Assembly (NCBI RefSeq): GCF_902806455.1 | Contig: NZ_CADCWQ010000002.1 | Coordinates: 434,001 to 498,000 of the forward strand | Source: Virgibacillus doumboii | GTDB lineage: Bacteria > Bacillota > Bacilli > Bacillales > Amphibacillaceae | Length of the DNA stretch: 64,000 bases | Reading direction: 5' to 3' | In this document: in pieces, positions 33,293 to 43,012 of the stretch | Numbering within the stretch: the stretch's first letter is position 1 | Layout: every line of letters starts with the position of its first letter | The notes under the pieces: generated by a model | Database searches by the model: none | Told to the model about the DNA's origin: nothing | The model's input: only the letters and a program-made list of their open reading frames with translations | Made by a program: the position numbers and the translations under genes

Positions 33293-34603
33293 ATGAAAAA
33301 GAAAATATCTGTTGGTCTTCTAGGTTTGGGAACAGTTGGATCCGGTGTCTATCAAATTATTAAGGAGCACCAGGAAGACCTTGTGCATCAACTCGGATAT
33401 GGTGTTTTGGTCAAACGTATTTTAGTAAGTGACATGAGCAAAGAGCGGGATGTCCGTGTAGACTCCGGTTTACTCACTGCAACTCCTGAAGACGTTTTAA
33501 ATGATCCGGAAATTGACATCATCATTGAGGTTATGGGTGGAATTGATGATACACGTGGACATATTTTAAATGCCTTTAAAGCCAAAAAACATGTCGTGAC
33601 TGCCAACAAAGATCTAATGGCATTACACGGTTCAGAACTGCAGGATGCTGCAATTCAAAATGGCTGTGATCTCTTTTATGAAGCCAGTGTTGCAGGTGGA
33701 ATTCCAATAGTACGTGGTATTGCAGAGGGACTTGTTCCCGACCAAATTCAGAAAATCATGGGAATTGTTAATGGAACAACAAACTATATTTTAACGAAAA
33801 TGGATGATGAGGGTGTATCCTTTGAAGACGCTTTAAAAGAGGCGCAGGAACTTGGCTTTGCTGAAGCTGATCCTACAGGGGATGTTGAAGGCTTGGATGC
33901 CTCAAGAAAAATGGCTATCCTTGCCAGGATGGCATTCTCGATTCCTTTTGATTTAAACGATGTTGAGACTTGCGGAATCTCGTCCCTGGATTTAGCAGAT
34001 TTACAGTTTGGAAAAGAACTTGGCCTTACAATGAAGCTGATTGGTTTTGCTCATTTTCAGGATAATCAGATTGAAGTAAGTGTACAGCCCACATTCCTGC
34101 CTGAAAAACATCCGTTGGCAGCAGTTAAAAATGAAAATAACGCAATTTATGTTAATGGAAAAGCTGTTGGTGAAACAATGTTTTATGGTCCTGGTGCAGG
34201 GAGCTTACCAACCGCTACAGCTGTAATGTCAGATGTTACTGCTGTTATTAAAAACATGCTATTGGATGCAAATGGCCGTCAGAGTGTGACACCACGGTTT
34301 GAAAAGGTATTAAAAATGCCTGATCAGCGTTTTGGAAACTATTATGTCAGGATGCATGTGCGGGATGAGGTTGGAGCATTTACAACAATTTCGTCTATCT
34401 TTAACAGCTTAGCTATCAGCTTTGAACGAATTTTACAAGTCCCGATCAAAGGAAATGCGCAAAATGAGCTGGCTGAAGTTATCGTTATTACACATGAAAC
34501 AACATTGGAAAAAATCAACAGCGCCTTAACAGACCTGCAATATGCGGATGTTGTTGAGGAAGTGAAAAGTTATTATCGCATTGAGGGAGGTTTTGATCGA
34601 TGA
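33293..34603 (+). CDS. hom: Homoserine dehydrogenase
   Basis: 436 residues. It reduces aspartate semialdehyde to homoserine for Thr and Met synthesis. Domains: NAD(P)-binding ([17 protein letters not shown], 6-22), the catalytic core ([61 protein letters not shown] with the catalytic Asp/Lys region) and a C-terminal ACT domain ([20 protein letters not shown]) for threonine feedback. It is the first gene of a T-box-controlled operon. GGGGTGG precedes the ATG. Its stop overlaps the thrC start. Confidence 0.95.
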   Translation: MKKKISVGLLGLGTVGSGVYQIIKEHQEDLVHQLGYGVLVKRILVSDMSKERDVRVDSGLLTATPEDVLNDPEIDIIIEVMGGIDDTRGHILNAFKAKKHVVTANKDLMALHGSELQDAAIQNGCDLFYEASVAGGIPIVRGIAEGLVPDQIQKIMGIVNGTTNYILTKMDDEGVSFEDALKEAQELGFAEADPTGDVEGLDASRKMAILARMAFSIPFDLNDVETCGISSLDLADLQFGKELGLTMKLIGFAHFQDNQIEVSVQPTFLPEKHPLAAVKNENNAIYVNGKAVGETMFYGPGAGSLPTATAVMSDVTAVIKNMLLDANGRQSVTPRFEKVLKMPDQRFGNYYVRMHVRDEVGAFTTISSIFNSLAISFERILQVPIKGNAQNELAEVIVITHETTLEKINSALTDLQYADVVEEVKSYYRIEGGFDR

Positions 34604-35661
34604 ATTGGCGCGGAATTATGGAACATTATGCATCTTATTTACCGGTTACAACAGAGACACCAGGCCTAACGCTTCATGAAGGAAATACGCCGTTAATCCA
34701 CTTCCCGCATCTATCTGAAAAGCTGGGTATTGAGTTATATGGAAAAGTGGAAGGAATAAATCCTACTGGCTCTTTCAAAGATAGGGGAATGGTGCTGGCT
34801 GTCGCAAAAGCTGTTGAAGCGGGGAGTAAATCAATTATTTGCGCCTCCACCGGGAACACCTCAGCCTCTGCAGCTGCCTATGCTGCAAAAGCAGGTATAA
34901 GGGTTTTTATCGTTATTCCAAAAGGAAAGATAGCGCTTGGAAAACTTGCACAGGCAAAAATGTATGGTGCTGAAATTGTTGAAATCGACGGCAACTTTGA
35001 TGATGCATTAAAAATGGTACGACGGGTAGCCGACAACTCTGCAGTAACACTTGTTAATTCGGTGAACCCTTACCGGTTGGAAGGGCAAAAAACGGCTGCA
35101 TTTGAGGTTTGTGAACAACTGGGATCGGCTCCTGATATTCTCGCTATTCCAGTCGGTAATGCGGGGAATATAAGTGCTTACTGGAAAGGGTTTAAAGAAT
35201 ATCATGACGTAAAACAAACAGGTCTTCCTAAAATGTTCGGATTTGAGGCGGAAGGGGCTGCGGCGATTGTTAACAATAAAGTCTTCACCAACCCCGAAAC
35301 AGTTGCAACAGCTATTCGAATTGGAAACCCGGCAAGTTGGGATCTGGCAGTTGCGGCGAGGGATGAATCGGATGGAAAAATTGGGTCTGTAACTGACGAT
35401 GAAATAACGGAAGCATTTCAGCTGCTCGCTCGTTACGAAGGAATTTTTGCAGAGCCTGGATCCTGTGCCTCTATTGCGGGAATAATTCAGCAATGTAAGG
35501 AAGGCTCAATAGCACGTAAAAGCAAAGTGGCAGCCGTCTTAACGGGAAATGGGTTAAAAGATCCGCAGACAGCAATCAATCAAGTGAATGTAGAACCAGT
35601 GTCACTGCCAAATGATGAAGAAAAAGTTTCGGCTTATATTTCAGATATGGTGTCAACATGA
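34600..35661 (+). CDS. thrC: Threonine synthase
   Basis: 353 residues. It converts O-phosphohomoserine to threonine with PLP. The Schiff-base Lys is in [10 protein letters not shown], the phosphate-binding glycine loop in [17 protein letters not shown] and [13 protein letters not shown], and the C-terminal [11 protein letters not shown] motif closes the fold. The length is that of the compact Bacillus-type enzyme. It overlaps hom by 4 bp and thrB by 4 bp, so translation is coupled. It shares the threonine T-box at 32849. Confidence 0.95.
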   Translation: MNWRGIMEHYASYLPVTTETPGLTLHEGNTPLIHFPHLSEKLGIELYGKVEGINPTGSFKDRGMVLAVAKAVEAGSKSIICASTGNTSASAAAYAAKAGIRVFIVIPKGKIALGKLAQAKMYGAEIVEIDGNFDDALKMVRRVADNSAVTLVNSVNPYRLEGQKTAAFEVCEQLGSAPDILAIPVGNAGNISAYWKGFKEYHDVKQTGLPKMFGFEAEGAAAIVNNKVFTNPETVATAIRIGNPASWDLAVAARDESDGKIGSVTDDEITEAFQLLARYEGIFAEPGSCASIAGIIQQCKEGSIARKSKVAAVLTGNGLKDPQTAINQVNVEPVSLPNDEEKVSAYISDMVST

Positions 35662-36560
35662 AACATTTCCATATCTCTATCCCGGCAAGTTCGGCAAACA
35701 TGGGTCCGGGATTTGACTCGGCCGGGTTGGCATTGAACCGATTTTTGACACTGGATGTGAAAGAGCAGGAAAAGTGGGAGTTTGTCCAGAAAAACTTCTT
35801 GCCTTCTTCTCAGGAATTAGCGGATCATTTCATTTATCAGGTTGCGAATCAAGTAGCACGCAAGCATCAAAAAATACTGCCTGCATGTAAAGTGACTGTT
35901 TCCAGTGAAATTCCCTTAGCACGTGGTCTTGGCAGCAGTGCTTCAGCAATACTGGCAGGGATTGAGCTGGCGAATCAACTCTGTGATTTAGCTTTAACAA
36001 ATTACCAAAAGCTGTACTATGGAACTGAAATCGAGGGACACCCGGATAATATCGCACCTTCATTGTTTGGAGGTATTGTTATTACTGCAGGAACACAGCA
36101 TAACAACGTTGAATACATCCAGATTCCAGCCCCGGGTTTAGACGTTGTTGCCTTCATCCCCGATATCGAACTGAAAACCGAAGCAGCAAGAGGTGTGCTT
36201 CCAGCTGATTTTCCCAGAAAAATTGCCACTTCTGCAAGTGCAATGAGCAACGTAATGATCGCGTCCCTTTTATCCGGCGATTATGATTTAGCTGGCAAAA
36301 TGATGGAAAGTGATCAGTTCCATGAACCATACCGGGCAGGACTTATTCCGAATTATCAATCCATAAGACAGGATGCTAAAAAAGAAGGGGCTTTCGGTAC
36401 TGTTATAAGTGGGGCTGGTCCAACAATGATTTCATTTGTTCCTGAAGGTAAGGCAACTATGATTTGTGAACGAATGGAAGCGAAACTTTCAGATTATAAA
36501 GTTGCCGCGTTAAAAATAAATCACAATGGGTTGCAGGTACGTAAAAAAGTTCAGCTGTAA
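35658..36560 (+). CDS. thrB: Homoserine kinase
   Basis: 300 residues of the GHMP kinase family. It phosphorylates homoserine for threonine synthase. Motif 1 is [18 protein letters not shown] (N-terminal), the ATP-binding motif 2 is [16 protein letters not shown], and motif 3 is [14 protein letters not shown] near the C-terminus. It is the last gene of the hom-thrC-thrB operon and overlaps thrC by 4 bp. No strong terminator follows; the next 600 bp hold a MITE-like element. Confidence 0.94.
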   Translation: MKHFHISIPASSANMGPGFDSAGLALNRFLTLDVKEQEKWEFVQKNFLPSSQELADHFIYQVANQVARKHQKILPACKVTVSSEIPLARGLGSSASAILAGIELANQLCDLALTNYQKLYYGTEIEGHPDNIAPSLFGGIVITAGTQHNNVEYIQIPAPGLDVVAFIPDIELKTEAARGVLPADFPRKIATSASAMSNVMIASLLSGDYDLAGKMMESDQFHEPYRAGLIPNYQSIRQDAKKEGAFGTVISGAGPTMISFVPEGKATMICERMEAKLSDYKVAALKINHNGLQVRKKVQL

Positions 36561-36630
36561 AATATAGCTGGACTTTTAGATTTTTGTTAAAGGCTTATTT
36601 CGTCATTTTTGTTGATTTTTAATTTCGTAG

Positions 36631-37117
36631 TTGATATAAACTGCGAACTAAATTCGATTAGTAAAAAGTTAGTATGGCTCTTTGACAACCGCAGCTGGAA
36701 TATACTCGCTTTCACGTCTCCGGGTACCAAGGCGACATCTGCTCAAAAAGTTCGTTTTCGCAGTGTCTTCTTAGCCGTGGGCAAGTGCCGAGCCCTCCTC
36801 GACTCGTTCCTCGTCTGCGGGGTCTCGCCTAACTTGTACTTCCCACAGGAGTCTCGCATATTCCAGCTGCTGGTTTTAAGGGTTAAATCATTTTAGTTAC
36901 TAAAAAAATATTGATTTACCAAGATAGAATGAGCAAAACACAGCGGAGGAAATACGCTGAGACTCCTGGGGGAGGAAAGGCATCGGTGAGACCACGGAGT
37001 GCGTTAGCACGAAGTGGGCTCAGCAGCCGCCCCCGGAAAGCGAAGTGTATTTCCGCAGCGGTGTTATTGCACTCAACTTTCTTTAAAGTGTTTCGCATTT
37101 TATATCTTTTGTATCAA
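36631..37117. mobile_element. MITE-like palindromic element, copy 1
   Basis: A non-coding element of about 487 bp between thrB and the MBL gene. Its ends are inverted repeats: TTGATATAAACTGCGAA (36631-36647) and TTCGCATTTTATATC with CAA further on (37092-37117). Inside are two facing homologous arms: a left arm from GCAGCTGGAATATACTCGCT to ATATTCCAGCTGC and a right arm whose GGAAATAC (near 36949) pairs with GTATTTCC near 37050. The copy at 62534-62934 shares both arms and ends. No transposase was found. The 51191-51365 copy has only the right arm. Confidence 0.7.
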
Positions 37118-37209
37118 AAACTACAATTTATACGAAAACAGTCTTGTTTAAAAAATCCAGTTTATTTTATCGCTTCCTCCTAATAATAGGGATAAAGGAG
37201 GATGTTGAA

Positions 37210-38070
37210 ATGAATGAAGAATTACATGAAAGTAAGGATAATAAACCTATACCGATGACATCAATTACGAGCGGGTTGGGGCAAGAGGTTATCAATGATG
37301 TATATTACTATACCGATCAAATTGTAAACTTATGCTTTATTGGGTTTCCTAAAGAAGGAGAGTGGGTACTGATTGATGCAGGTTTGCCAAATGCAGCAAA
37401 GGAGATACGCTCAACTGCAGAAGAGCGTTTTGGAAAAGACAATAAGCCTTCTGCGATTATTTTAACACATGGACACTTTGATCATGTGGGTGGACTGGTT
37501 GAATTGGTGGAAGAATGGGATGTTCCTGTATATGCGCATGAGCTGGAACTTCCTTTTTTAACTGGTGAAAAAAGCTATCCAAGACCGGACGCTTCAGTTG
37601 AAGGTGGAATGCTGGCCAAAATTTCAGGAATGTATCCAAATGAACCGATTAACTTAGGAAATAAGATCAAGCCTCTGCCGGATGACAATCGTATTCCAGG
37701 ACTGGATGATTGGAAATGGATTCATACCCCCGGTCATTCCCCAGGACATATATCGATATTTCGGGAAAACGATTCAATCCTTCTATCCGGTGATGCCTTT
37801 ATAACTGTCAGGCAGGATAAAATGTATAATGTTTTGATGCAGTCGGAAGAAGTTAATGGGCCGCCACGATACTTAACAACAGATTGGCAGGCTGCTAAAG
37901 AATCCGTAGAAAAGCTGGCGGCATTACAGCCAGATACAGTTATACCTGGACATGGTTCGCCGATGCAAGGTGATAAATTAACAAAAGGATTGAAAAAGCT
38001 GGTAGAGAAATTTGACCAGCTGGCAGTACCGGATTATGGACGATTTGTTGACGATTCTAAAAAACATTAA
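37210..38070 (+). CDS. MBL-fold metallo-hydrolase
   Basis: 286 residues from the ATG after AAAGGAGGATGTTGAA; the ORF extends 22 codons upstream without a site. The metallo-beta-lactamase motif THGHFDHVGG (about 88-97) gives HxHxDH, and the other metal ligands are in HTPGHSPGHISIF, LLSGDAFI and VIPGHGSP. It belongs to the broad glyoxalase II/YobT-like hydrolase group. The substrate is not assignable. The gene stands alone between the MITE-like element and the FrnE-type gene. Confidence 0.85.
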   Translation: MNEELHESKDNKPIPMTSITSGLGQEVINDVYYYTDQIVNLCFIGFPKEGEWVLIDAGLPNAAKEIRSTAEERFGKDNKPSAIILTHGHFDHVGGLVELVEEWDVPVYAHELELPFLTGEKSYPRPDASVEGGMLAKISGMYPNEPINLGNKIKPLPDDNRIPGLDDWKWIHTPGHSPGHISIFRENDSILLSGDAFITVRQDKMYNVLMQSEEVNGPPRYLTTDWQAAKESVEKLAALQPDTVIPGHGSPMQGDKLTKGLKKLVEKFDQLAVPDYGRFVDDSKKH

Positions 38071-38217
38071 AATTATATGGCACTTTCTTTTTCAAGGAAG
38101 TGCCGATTTTATTCATCCTTCCTTTAAACCGTGCATTTCCGCTTTTCCATCAAGCACAACATTTACTGTTACTTATCAAGCTATGCTACAATAAAAAACA
38201 GAAATGAGGTGTTTTCT

Positions 38218-38937
38218 ATGAAAATTGAAGTTTGGTCAGATTTCGTATGTCCGTTTTGTTATATAGGTAAACGCAGATTGGAATCTGCTTTGGAGAAATT
38301 CGCACACAGTAATGATGTAGAAGTAGGGTATAAAAGCTATGAACTTGATCCCGAGGCTGAAGCAAAGCCTGGTCAGAACATACATGAATATCTGTCCGCT
38401 AAAAAAGGAATGTCTTTTGAGCAGGCAAAGAGCATGAATGAAAGTCTGGGAGAGCAGGCTGCAGAAGTTGGTTTGACATACAATTTTGATACGATGCAAC
38501 ATACGAACACTTTTGATGCCCACCGTGCAGCAAAATATGCAACCGAAAAGGGTAAAGGAAAAGAAATGACCGAACGCCTTTTAAAAGCTTATTTTACGGA
38601 TTCTGAACTTATCAGTGACCATGCAACATTAATCAAGCTTGCCGGTGAGGTTGGTCTGAATGAGGATGAAGTGACAGAATTGCTGAAGATCGATGATTAT
38701 GCAATTCATGTTCGCGGTGATGAAGAACAGGCAAGACAATTGGGAGTGCAGGGTGTTCCGTTCTTTGTTTTTAACGAGAAATATGCTGTCTCCGGTGCAC
38801 AACCACCAGAAGTATTCTCGGAAGTTCTTGAAAAAGTATGGCAGGAAGAGAATGAAAAGCCGGAATTGCAATCATTGAATCCTAAAAAATCAAAAACCAC
38901 CTATTGCACAGATGAAGGATGCGAAATCGAAGAATAG
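38218..38937 (+). CDS. DsbA/FrnE-family thiol oxidoreductase
   Basis: 239 residues from the ATG after GAGGTGTTTTCT. The thioredoxin-fold DsbA/HCCA family motif is IEVWSDFVCPFCYIGKRRLE with active-site CPFC (about 11-14), and the cis-Pro loop is GVQGVPFFVFNEKYAVSGAQP. There is no signal peptide, so it is cytoplasmic like FrnE proteins linked to oxidative stress. The C-terminus carries a YCTDEGCEIEE tail with two more Cys, similar to the extra Cys pair of FrnE. A very strong terminator follows. Confidence 0.85.
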   Translation: MKIEVWSDFVCPFCYIGKRRLESALEKFAHSNDVEVGYKSYELDPEAEAKPGQNIHEYLSAKKGMSFEQAKSMNESLGEQAAEVGLTYNFDTMQHTNTFDAHRAAKYATEKGKGKEMTERLLKAYFTDSELISDHATLIKLAGEVGLNEDEVTELLKIDDYAIHVRGDEEQARQLGVQGVPFFVFNEKYAVSGAQPPEVFSEVLEKVWQEENEKPELQSLNPKKSKTTYCTDEGCEIEE

Positions 38938-38952
38938 AATAATTCGTGAAAA

Positions 38953-38999
38953 CTGGCCCTCCCGGAGGTACATTACTCTCCGGGAGGGCCGGTTTTTTT
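38953..38999 (+). terminator. Strong terminator of the FrnE-type gene
   Basis: A 13-bp GC-rich stem GGCCCTCCCGGAG/CTCCGGGAGGGCC, extended by two pairs, with seven T. Confidence 0.93.
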
Positions 39000-39066
39000 C
39001 CATTGCATGGACGTTTGCATTTTTCTTATTGGACAAGAAGCTGTAACAATTTTCCTGAAAAGATAG

Positions 39067-39094
39067 TTGACGATGCGTTAAAATGTGCTATAAT
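39067..39094 (+). promoter_or_regulatory. SigA promoter of the yclNOPQ operon
   Basis: TTGACG (39067-39072), 16 bp, TATAAT (39089-39094). The predicted start is near 39101, just before the Fur box. Confidence 0.7.
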
Positions 39095-39113
39095 CTCTAA
39101 TAGATAATCTAAT

Positions 39114-39132
39114 TGATAATGAATATCATTCT
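39114..39132. promoter_or_regulatory. Fur box
   Basis: TGATAATGAATATCATTCT closely matches the Fur consensus GATAATGATAATCATTATC (7-1-7 TGATAAT-G-AATATCA variant). It lies just downstream of the start site and 59 bp before the first transporter gene. Confidence 0.8.
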
Positions 39133-39190
39133 TAATTAGATCGATTTAAAAGTAATAATTATTCTAAATTCCATACGAAGGATTTTCATA

Positions 39191-40144
39191 ATGAAAATTT
39201 GGCACCTTATTACGGCAGTTATTGTATTGTCGTTCAGTTCGACTTTTATAGGGGTTTCAGACATTGCTCCCTGGAACATTTTCAGCTTATCAAAGGAACA
39301 GATGGAAATTCTGATGATCAGCCGTTTGCCAAGGCTGGCAAGTATTCTGATAGCGGGAATGAGCATGAGTATCTGCGGCTTAATTATGCAGCAGCTCAGC
39401 CAAAACAAATTTGTTTCACCAACGACTGCCGGAACGCTGGACTCAGCACGGTTAGGCGTTTTAGTTGCATTAATGATGTTTACATCTGCAAGTCCGCTGC
39501 AAAAAATGCTTGTTTCATTCTTTTTTGCTCTGTTGGGAACATTCATTTTCATGAAAATTCTTGAAAAAATCAAATTCAAAGATGCCATTTTCATTCCGCT
39601 GGTAGGGCTGATGTTCGGAAACATTATAAGTTCTGTTGCTACGTTTTTTGCGTATAAGAATGATCTGATTCAGAATATGTCTTCATGGATGCAGGGTGAC
39701 TTTTCCATGATTATGAGCGGCAATTATGAGCTGATGTATGTCAGTATCCCGATATTAATTATTGCCTATTTATTTGCAAATAAATTTACAATTGCGGGAA
39801 TGGGAGAGGATTTTTCAAAGAATCTTGGTTTGAATTATCGCCAGGTGGTCAATATCGGCTTAATCATTGTTGCATTAGTCACAGCCTCTGTCGTTTTATC
39901 GGTCGGAGTTATCCCGTTTCTGGGCTTGATTATTCCAAATATCGTAACAATTTATCAGGGCGACCATTTGAAAAAGAGTTTATTACATACAGCATTGCTG
40001 GGAGCTGTCTTTGTATTATTTTGCGATATCATTGGTCGGGTAATTATTTATCCGTATGAAATACCAATCAGCTTGACGGTTGGTGTTATCGGGAGCGGAA
40101 TCTTCATTTACTTGCTGCTGAGGAGAAAGAAATATGGACTATAG
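39191..40144 (+). CDS. yclN: Siderophore ABC transporter permease (petrobactin type)
   Basis: 317 residues of the FecCD permease family with about nine membrane spans (LSFSSTFIGVSDIAPWNIFS; RLPRLASILIAGMSMSICGL as the conserved RLPR motif; FLGLIIPNIV near the end). The four-gene order and the sizes (317, 316, 252, 312) match B. subtilis yclNOPQ (316, 315, 252, 317), the petrobactin importer also named fpbNOPQ. It pairs with YclO as the membrane channel. The promoter with its Fur box shows iron repression. The gene overlaps yclO by 11 bp. Confidence 0.88.
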   Translation: MKIWHLITAVIVLSFSSTFIGVSDIAPWNIFSLSKEQMEILMISRLPRLASILIAGMSMSICGLIMQQLSQNKFVSPTTAGTLDSARLGVLVALMMFTSASPLQKMLVSFFFALLGTFIFMKILEKIKFKDAIFIPLVGLMFGNIISSVATFFAYKNDLIQNMSSWMQGDFSMIMSGNYELMYVSIPILIIAYLFANKFTIAGMGEDFSKNLGLNYRQVVNIGLIIVALVTASVVLSVGVIPFLGLIIPNIVTIYQGDHLKKSLLHTALLGAVFVLFCDIIGRVIIYPYEIPISLTVGVIGSGIFIYLLLRRKKYGL

Positions 40145-41084
40145 GAAAAAGACAATCATCCTGGCAGTTATCGCAGTTATTTTGGCATTTTTGTATATTT
40201 TATATGATTTAAGAGGCAATATCGGTTATATTCTGCCACGGCGGATTATGGAAGTAGTCGCCATTATTATAACCGGAGCAGCAATAGCATTTTCAACAAC
40301 AGTCTTTATGACCATCACGAACAACCGGATTTTAACACCGAGTATTTTAGGCCTTGATTCGCTGTATCTGTTACTCCAAACGGCTATCATTTTTATATTT
40401 GGATCCCAGTCACTTGTCATGATGAGCAGCAACATTAATTACTTTATTTCTGTCGGGGCAATGGTGTTATTTTCCCTTCTGTTTTACCGCTTCCTGTTCA
40501 GAGGGGAGAAAAATAATATATACTTCCTGTTATTAATCGGAATGATTTTGGGCACATTTTTCGGAAGTGTTACCGATTTCATGCAAGTGTTGATTGATCC
40601 GAATGAGTTTATGGTTGCACGTGACCGGATGTTTGCAAGTGTAAACAATGTGAATGAAAATCTTGTTTATTTGTCACTCGGGCTTATAGTACTTGTAACA
40701 CTTTTCTTTATGCGGTATTACAAGTATCTGGATGTATTGGCCCTTGGAAAACATCAGGCGATTAACCTGGGTGTTCCGTACGATTACGTTGTGAAGCGGT
40801 TACTTATCATTGTTGCTGTTTTAATATCAATTGCGACAGCCCTGATTGGACCGATAACATTTCTTGGCTTGCTGGTTGTCAATGTTGCACATGAATTTTT
40901 AAAAACATACAGGCATTTTTACTTAATTATTGGTTCCATTTTAATCAGTATTATTGCATTGCTTGGCGGGCAGTTCATCGTTGAGGAGTTATTCTCATTC
41001 CAGACAACGATAAGTGTCATTATCAATTTTGTCGGTGGTGTGTACTTTATCTATCTTTTGTTAAAGGAGAATAAATCATGGTAG
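40134..41084 (+). CDS. yclO: Siderophore ABC transporter permease (petrobactin type)
   Basis: 316 residues, second FecCD-family permease of the operon. Membrane spans run through the chain; typical family segments are RRIMEVVAIIITGAAIAFST, TPSILGLDSLYLLL and IGPITFLGLLVVNVAHEFLK. It forms a heterodimeric channel with the YclN-like subunit. The start lies 11 bp inside yclN and its end overlaps yclP by 7 bp, which keeps subunit synthesis balanced. Confidence 0.88.
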   Translation: MDYRKKTIILAVIAVILAFLYILYDLRGNIGYILPRRIMEVVAIIITGAAIAFSTTVFMTITNNRILTPSILGLDSLYLLLQTAIIFIFGSQSLVMMSSNINYFISVGAMVLFSLLFYRFLFRGEKNNIYFLLLIGMILGTFFGSVTDFMQVLIDPNEFMVARDRMFASVNNVNENLVYLSLGLIVLVTLFFMRYYKYLDVLALGKHQAINLGVPYDYVVKRLLIIVAVLISIATALIGPITFLGLLVVNVAHEFLKTYRHFYLIIGSILISIIALLGGQFIVEELFSFQTTISVIINFVGGVYFIYLLLKENKSW

Positions 41085-41836
41085 ATATTAAGAGTGTTAT
41101 TAAGAATTATAACCATAAGAATGTCGTTGATGATGTGTCGTTAACAATTGAAAAAGGAACGATTACGTCATTTATCGGGCCAAATGGTGCAGGAAAGAGT
41201 ACGTTAATATCGATGATCAGCAGATTGATCACAAAAGATGAAGGTGTCATTACGATTGACGGAGAGGATATTACCAAGGCGAAGAACAATGAGCTGGCAA
41301 AGAAAATCTCTATTTTAAAACAATCCAACGCAATTAACCTCCGCTTGACGATACGGGAACTGGTTTCGTTTGGGCGCTTTCCTTACTCGCAAGGGAAATT
41401 GAAGAAAGAAGACTGGGCAAAAGTTGATGAAGCAATACATTACATGGAACTTGATGAAATCCAGGATAAATACCTGGATGAACTGAGTGGTGGTCAGCGT
41501 CAGCGGGCACACATTGCAATGGTAATCGCACAAGATACAGAATATATTTTGCTTGATGAACCGTTAAACAATCTCGATATGCGCCATTCCGTACAGATTA
41601 TGAAAACACTAAGAAGACTTGTGAATGAGCTGGGCAAAACCATTTTAATCGTAATTCATGATATCAATTTTGCTTCATGTTATTCAGACCAGATTGTTGC
41701 CTTAAAAGATGGAAGAATAGTTAAGCAGGGACGGACCTGTGATGTAATTGATGAATGTGTTTTAAAAGATATTTATGATATGGATATTGACATTAAAAAT
41801 ATCAATAATAATCGGATTTGTGTTTATTTCGCATAA
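41078..41836 (+). CDS. yclP: Siderophore ABC transporter ATP-binding protein
   Basis: 252 residues, identical in length to B. subtilis YclP. ABC ATPase motifs: Walker A GPNGAGKST, Q-loop ILKQSN, signature LSGGQRQR, Walker B YILLDEPLNNLD and H-loop IVIHD. It powers import of ferric petrobactin-type siderophores through YclN/O. AAAGGAG precedes the ATG inside the end of yclO. Confidence 0.9.
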   Translation: MVDIKSVIKNYNHKNVVDDVSLTIEKGTITSFIGPNGAGKSTLISMISRLITKDEGVITIDGEDITKAKNNELAKKISILKQSNAINLRLTIRELVSFGRFPYSQGKLKKEDWAKVDEAIHYMELDEIQDKYLDELSGGQRQRAHIAMVIAQDTEYILLDEPLNNLDMRHSVQIMKTLRRLVNELGKTILIVIHDINFASCYSDQIVALKDGRIVKQGRTCDVIDECVLKDIYDMDIDIKNINNNRICVYFA

Positions 41837-41861
41837 AAAATACGGAGAGGTTGATTGATAG

Positions 41862-42800
41862 ATGAAGAAGCTTTTAGTATTGATTATTTTGAGTTCTCTA
41901 GCGGTTTTTGCAGCGGCATGCGGAGCATCAGATGCAAGCAGTGATGATACAAGCGGCAGTAAAGAAAAAATAACTGTTTCCCATGAATTAGGAGAAACAG
42001 ACGTACCAAAAAATCCTGAAAAAGTAGTTGTGTTTGACTTTGGAACATTGGATACCTTGGATAAACTTGGCATAAGTGTTACAGGGGTACCAAAAGGCAG
42101 TATTCCGTCATACTTAGAAAAATATGAAAGTGATGAATATGAAAATATCGGCAGTTTAAAAGAACCGGACTTTGATAAACTTGCACAAATGAATCCGGAT
42201 CTGATTATTATTTCAGGCAGACAATCTTCGCTCTATGATCAGTTAATGGAGATTGCACCAACTGTGTATCTGGGCGTTGATACAACAAGATACATGGACT
42301 CATTCAAGGAAAATCTGAAAACAATCGGCACTATTTTTGATAAACAGGATGAAATCGACCAGGAGCTTAAGTCAATCGAGCAATCAATCGCAGACTTAAA
42401 GGAAAAGGCAGCGGCAAGCAATAAAAATGCACTAATCATCCTGGCCAATGACGATAAAATAAGTGCATATGGTCCAAACTCACGATTTGGGTTAATCCAT
42501 GATGTGTTTGGAATTCCTGCTGTCGATGAAGGAATCGAAGTGTCGACGCATGGCATGAACGTATCATTTGAATATGTTGTTGAACAAAATCCAGACTTAC
42601 TCTATGTTATTGATCGTGGTGCAGTAGTAGGAAGTGAGTCCTCTGCAAAACAGATTGTCGAAAATGAGCTGGTAAAAAACACGAAAGCTTATCAAAACGA
42701 TAATATCGTCTATTTAAATCCTGATTATTGGTACTTATCCGGCGGTGGCCTTGTCTCCGTACAGGAAATGATAAATGAGATTGATAAGAGTTTAGATTAG
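41862..42800 (+). CDS. yclQ: Siderophore-binding lipoprotein (petrobactin type)
   Basis: 312 residues. A signal peptide ends in the lipobox FAAAC (Cys at about 20), followed by a Ser/Asp linker and a class III periplasmic-binding fold (VVVFDFGTLDTLDKLGISVT, LKEPDFDKLAQMNPDLIIIS, GPNSRFGLIHDVFGIPA, the C-terminal NPDYWYLSGGGLVSVQEM). It is tethered outside the membrane and captures the ferric siderophore. It is the last gene of the Fur-controlled operon. B. subtilis YclQ (317 residues) binds petrobactin; ligand here is inferred from operon identity. Confidence 0.88.
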   Translation: MKKLLVLIILSSLAVFAAACGASDASSDDTSGSKEKITVSHELGETDVPKNPEKVVVFDFGTLDTLDKLGISVTGVPKGSIPSYLEKYESDEYENIGSLKEPDFDKLAQMNPDLIIISGRQSSLYDQLMEIAPTVYLGVDTTRYMDSFKENLKTIGTIFDKQDEIDQELKSIEQSIADLKEKAAASNKNALIILANDDKISAYGPNSRFGLIHDVFGIPAVDEGIEVSTHGMNVSFEYVVEQNPDLLYVIDRGAVVGSESSAKQIVENELVKNTKAYQNDNIVYLNPDYWYLSGGGLVSVQEMINEIDKSLD

Positions 42801-42811
42801 ATATCGGAATA

Positions 42812-42850
42812 TAAAAAGGGGGTAATCAAAAGGAGATTGCCCCTTTTTAT
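42812..42850 (+). terminator. Terminator of yclNOPQ
   Basis: AAAAAGGGGG (42813-42822) pairs with GCCCCTTTTT (42839-42848); a second short pairing AATC/GATT lies inside. Confidence 0.8.
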
Positions 42851-43012
42851 ATGGCAGAAATAAGTAATAATTGTAAATGAAATGTTAATAATCTGCTTGA
42901 ATCCGTACGGGACAGGCAGAAGGAGTATTACTGGGTTTTTTTAAAACTTGCTATCTGCCCATCAAATATGTTTGAATGTAAGAACAATGATATGAAATGA
43001 GGGAATCCTTTA

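Noticed and set aside
36609..37098. Several ORFs (plus and minus) between thrB and the MBL gene
   Set aside because: They coincide with the MITE-like palindromic element and are not preserved in its second copy.
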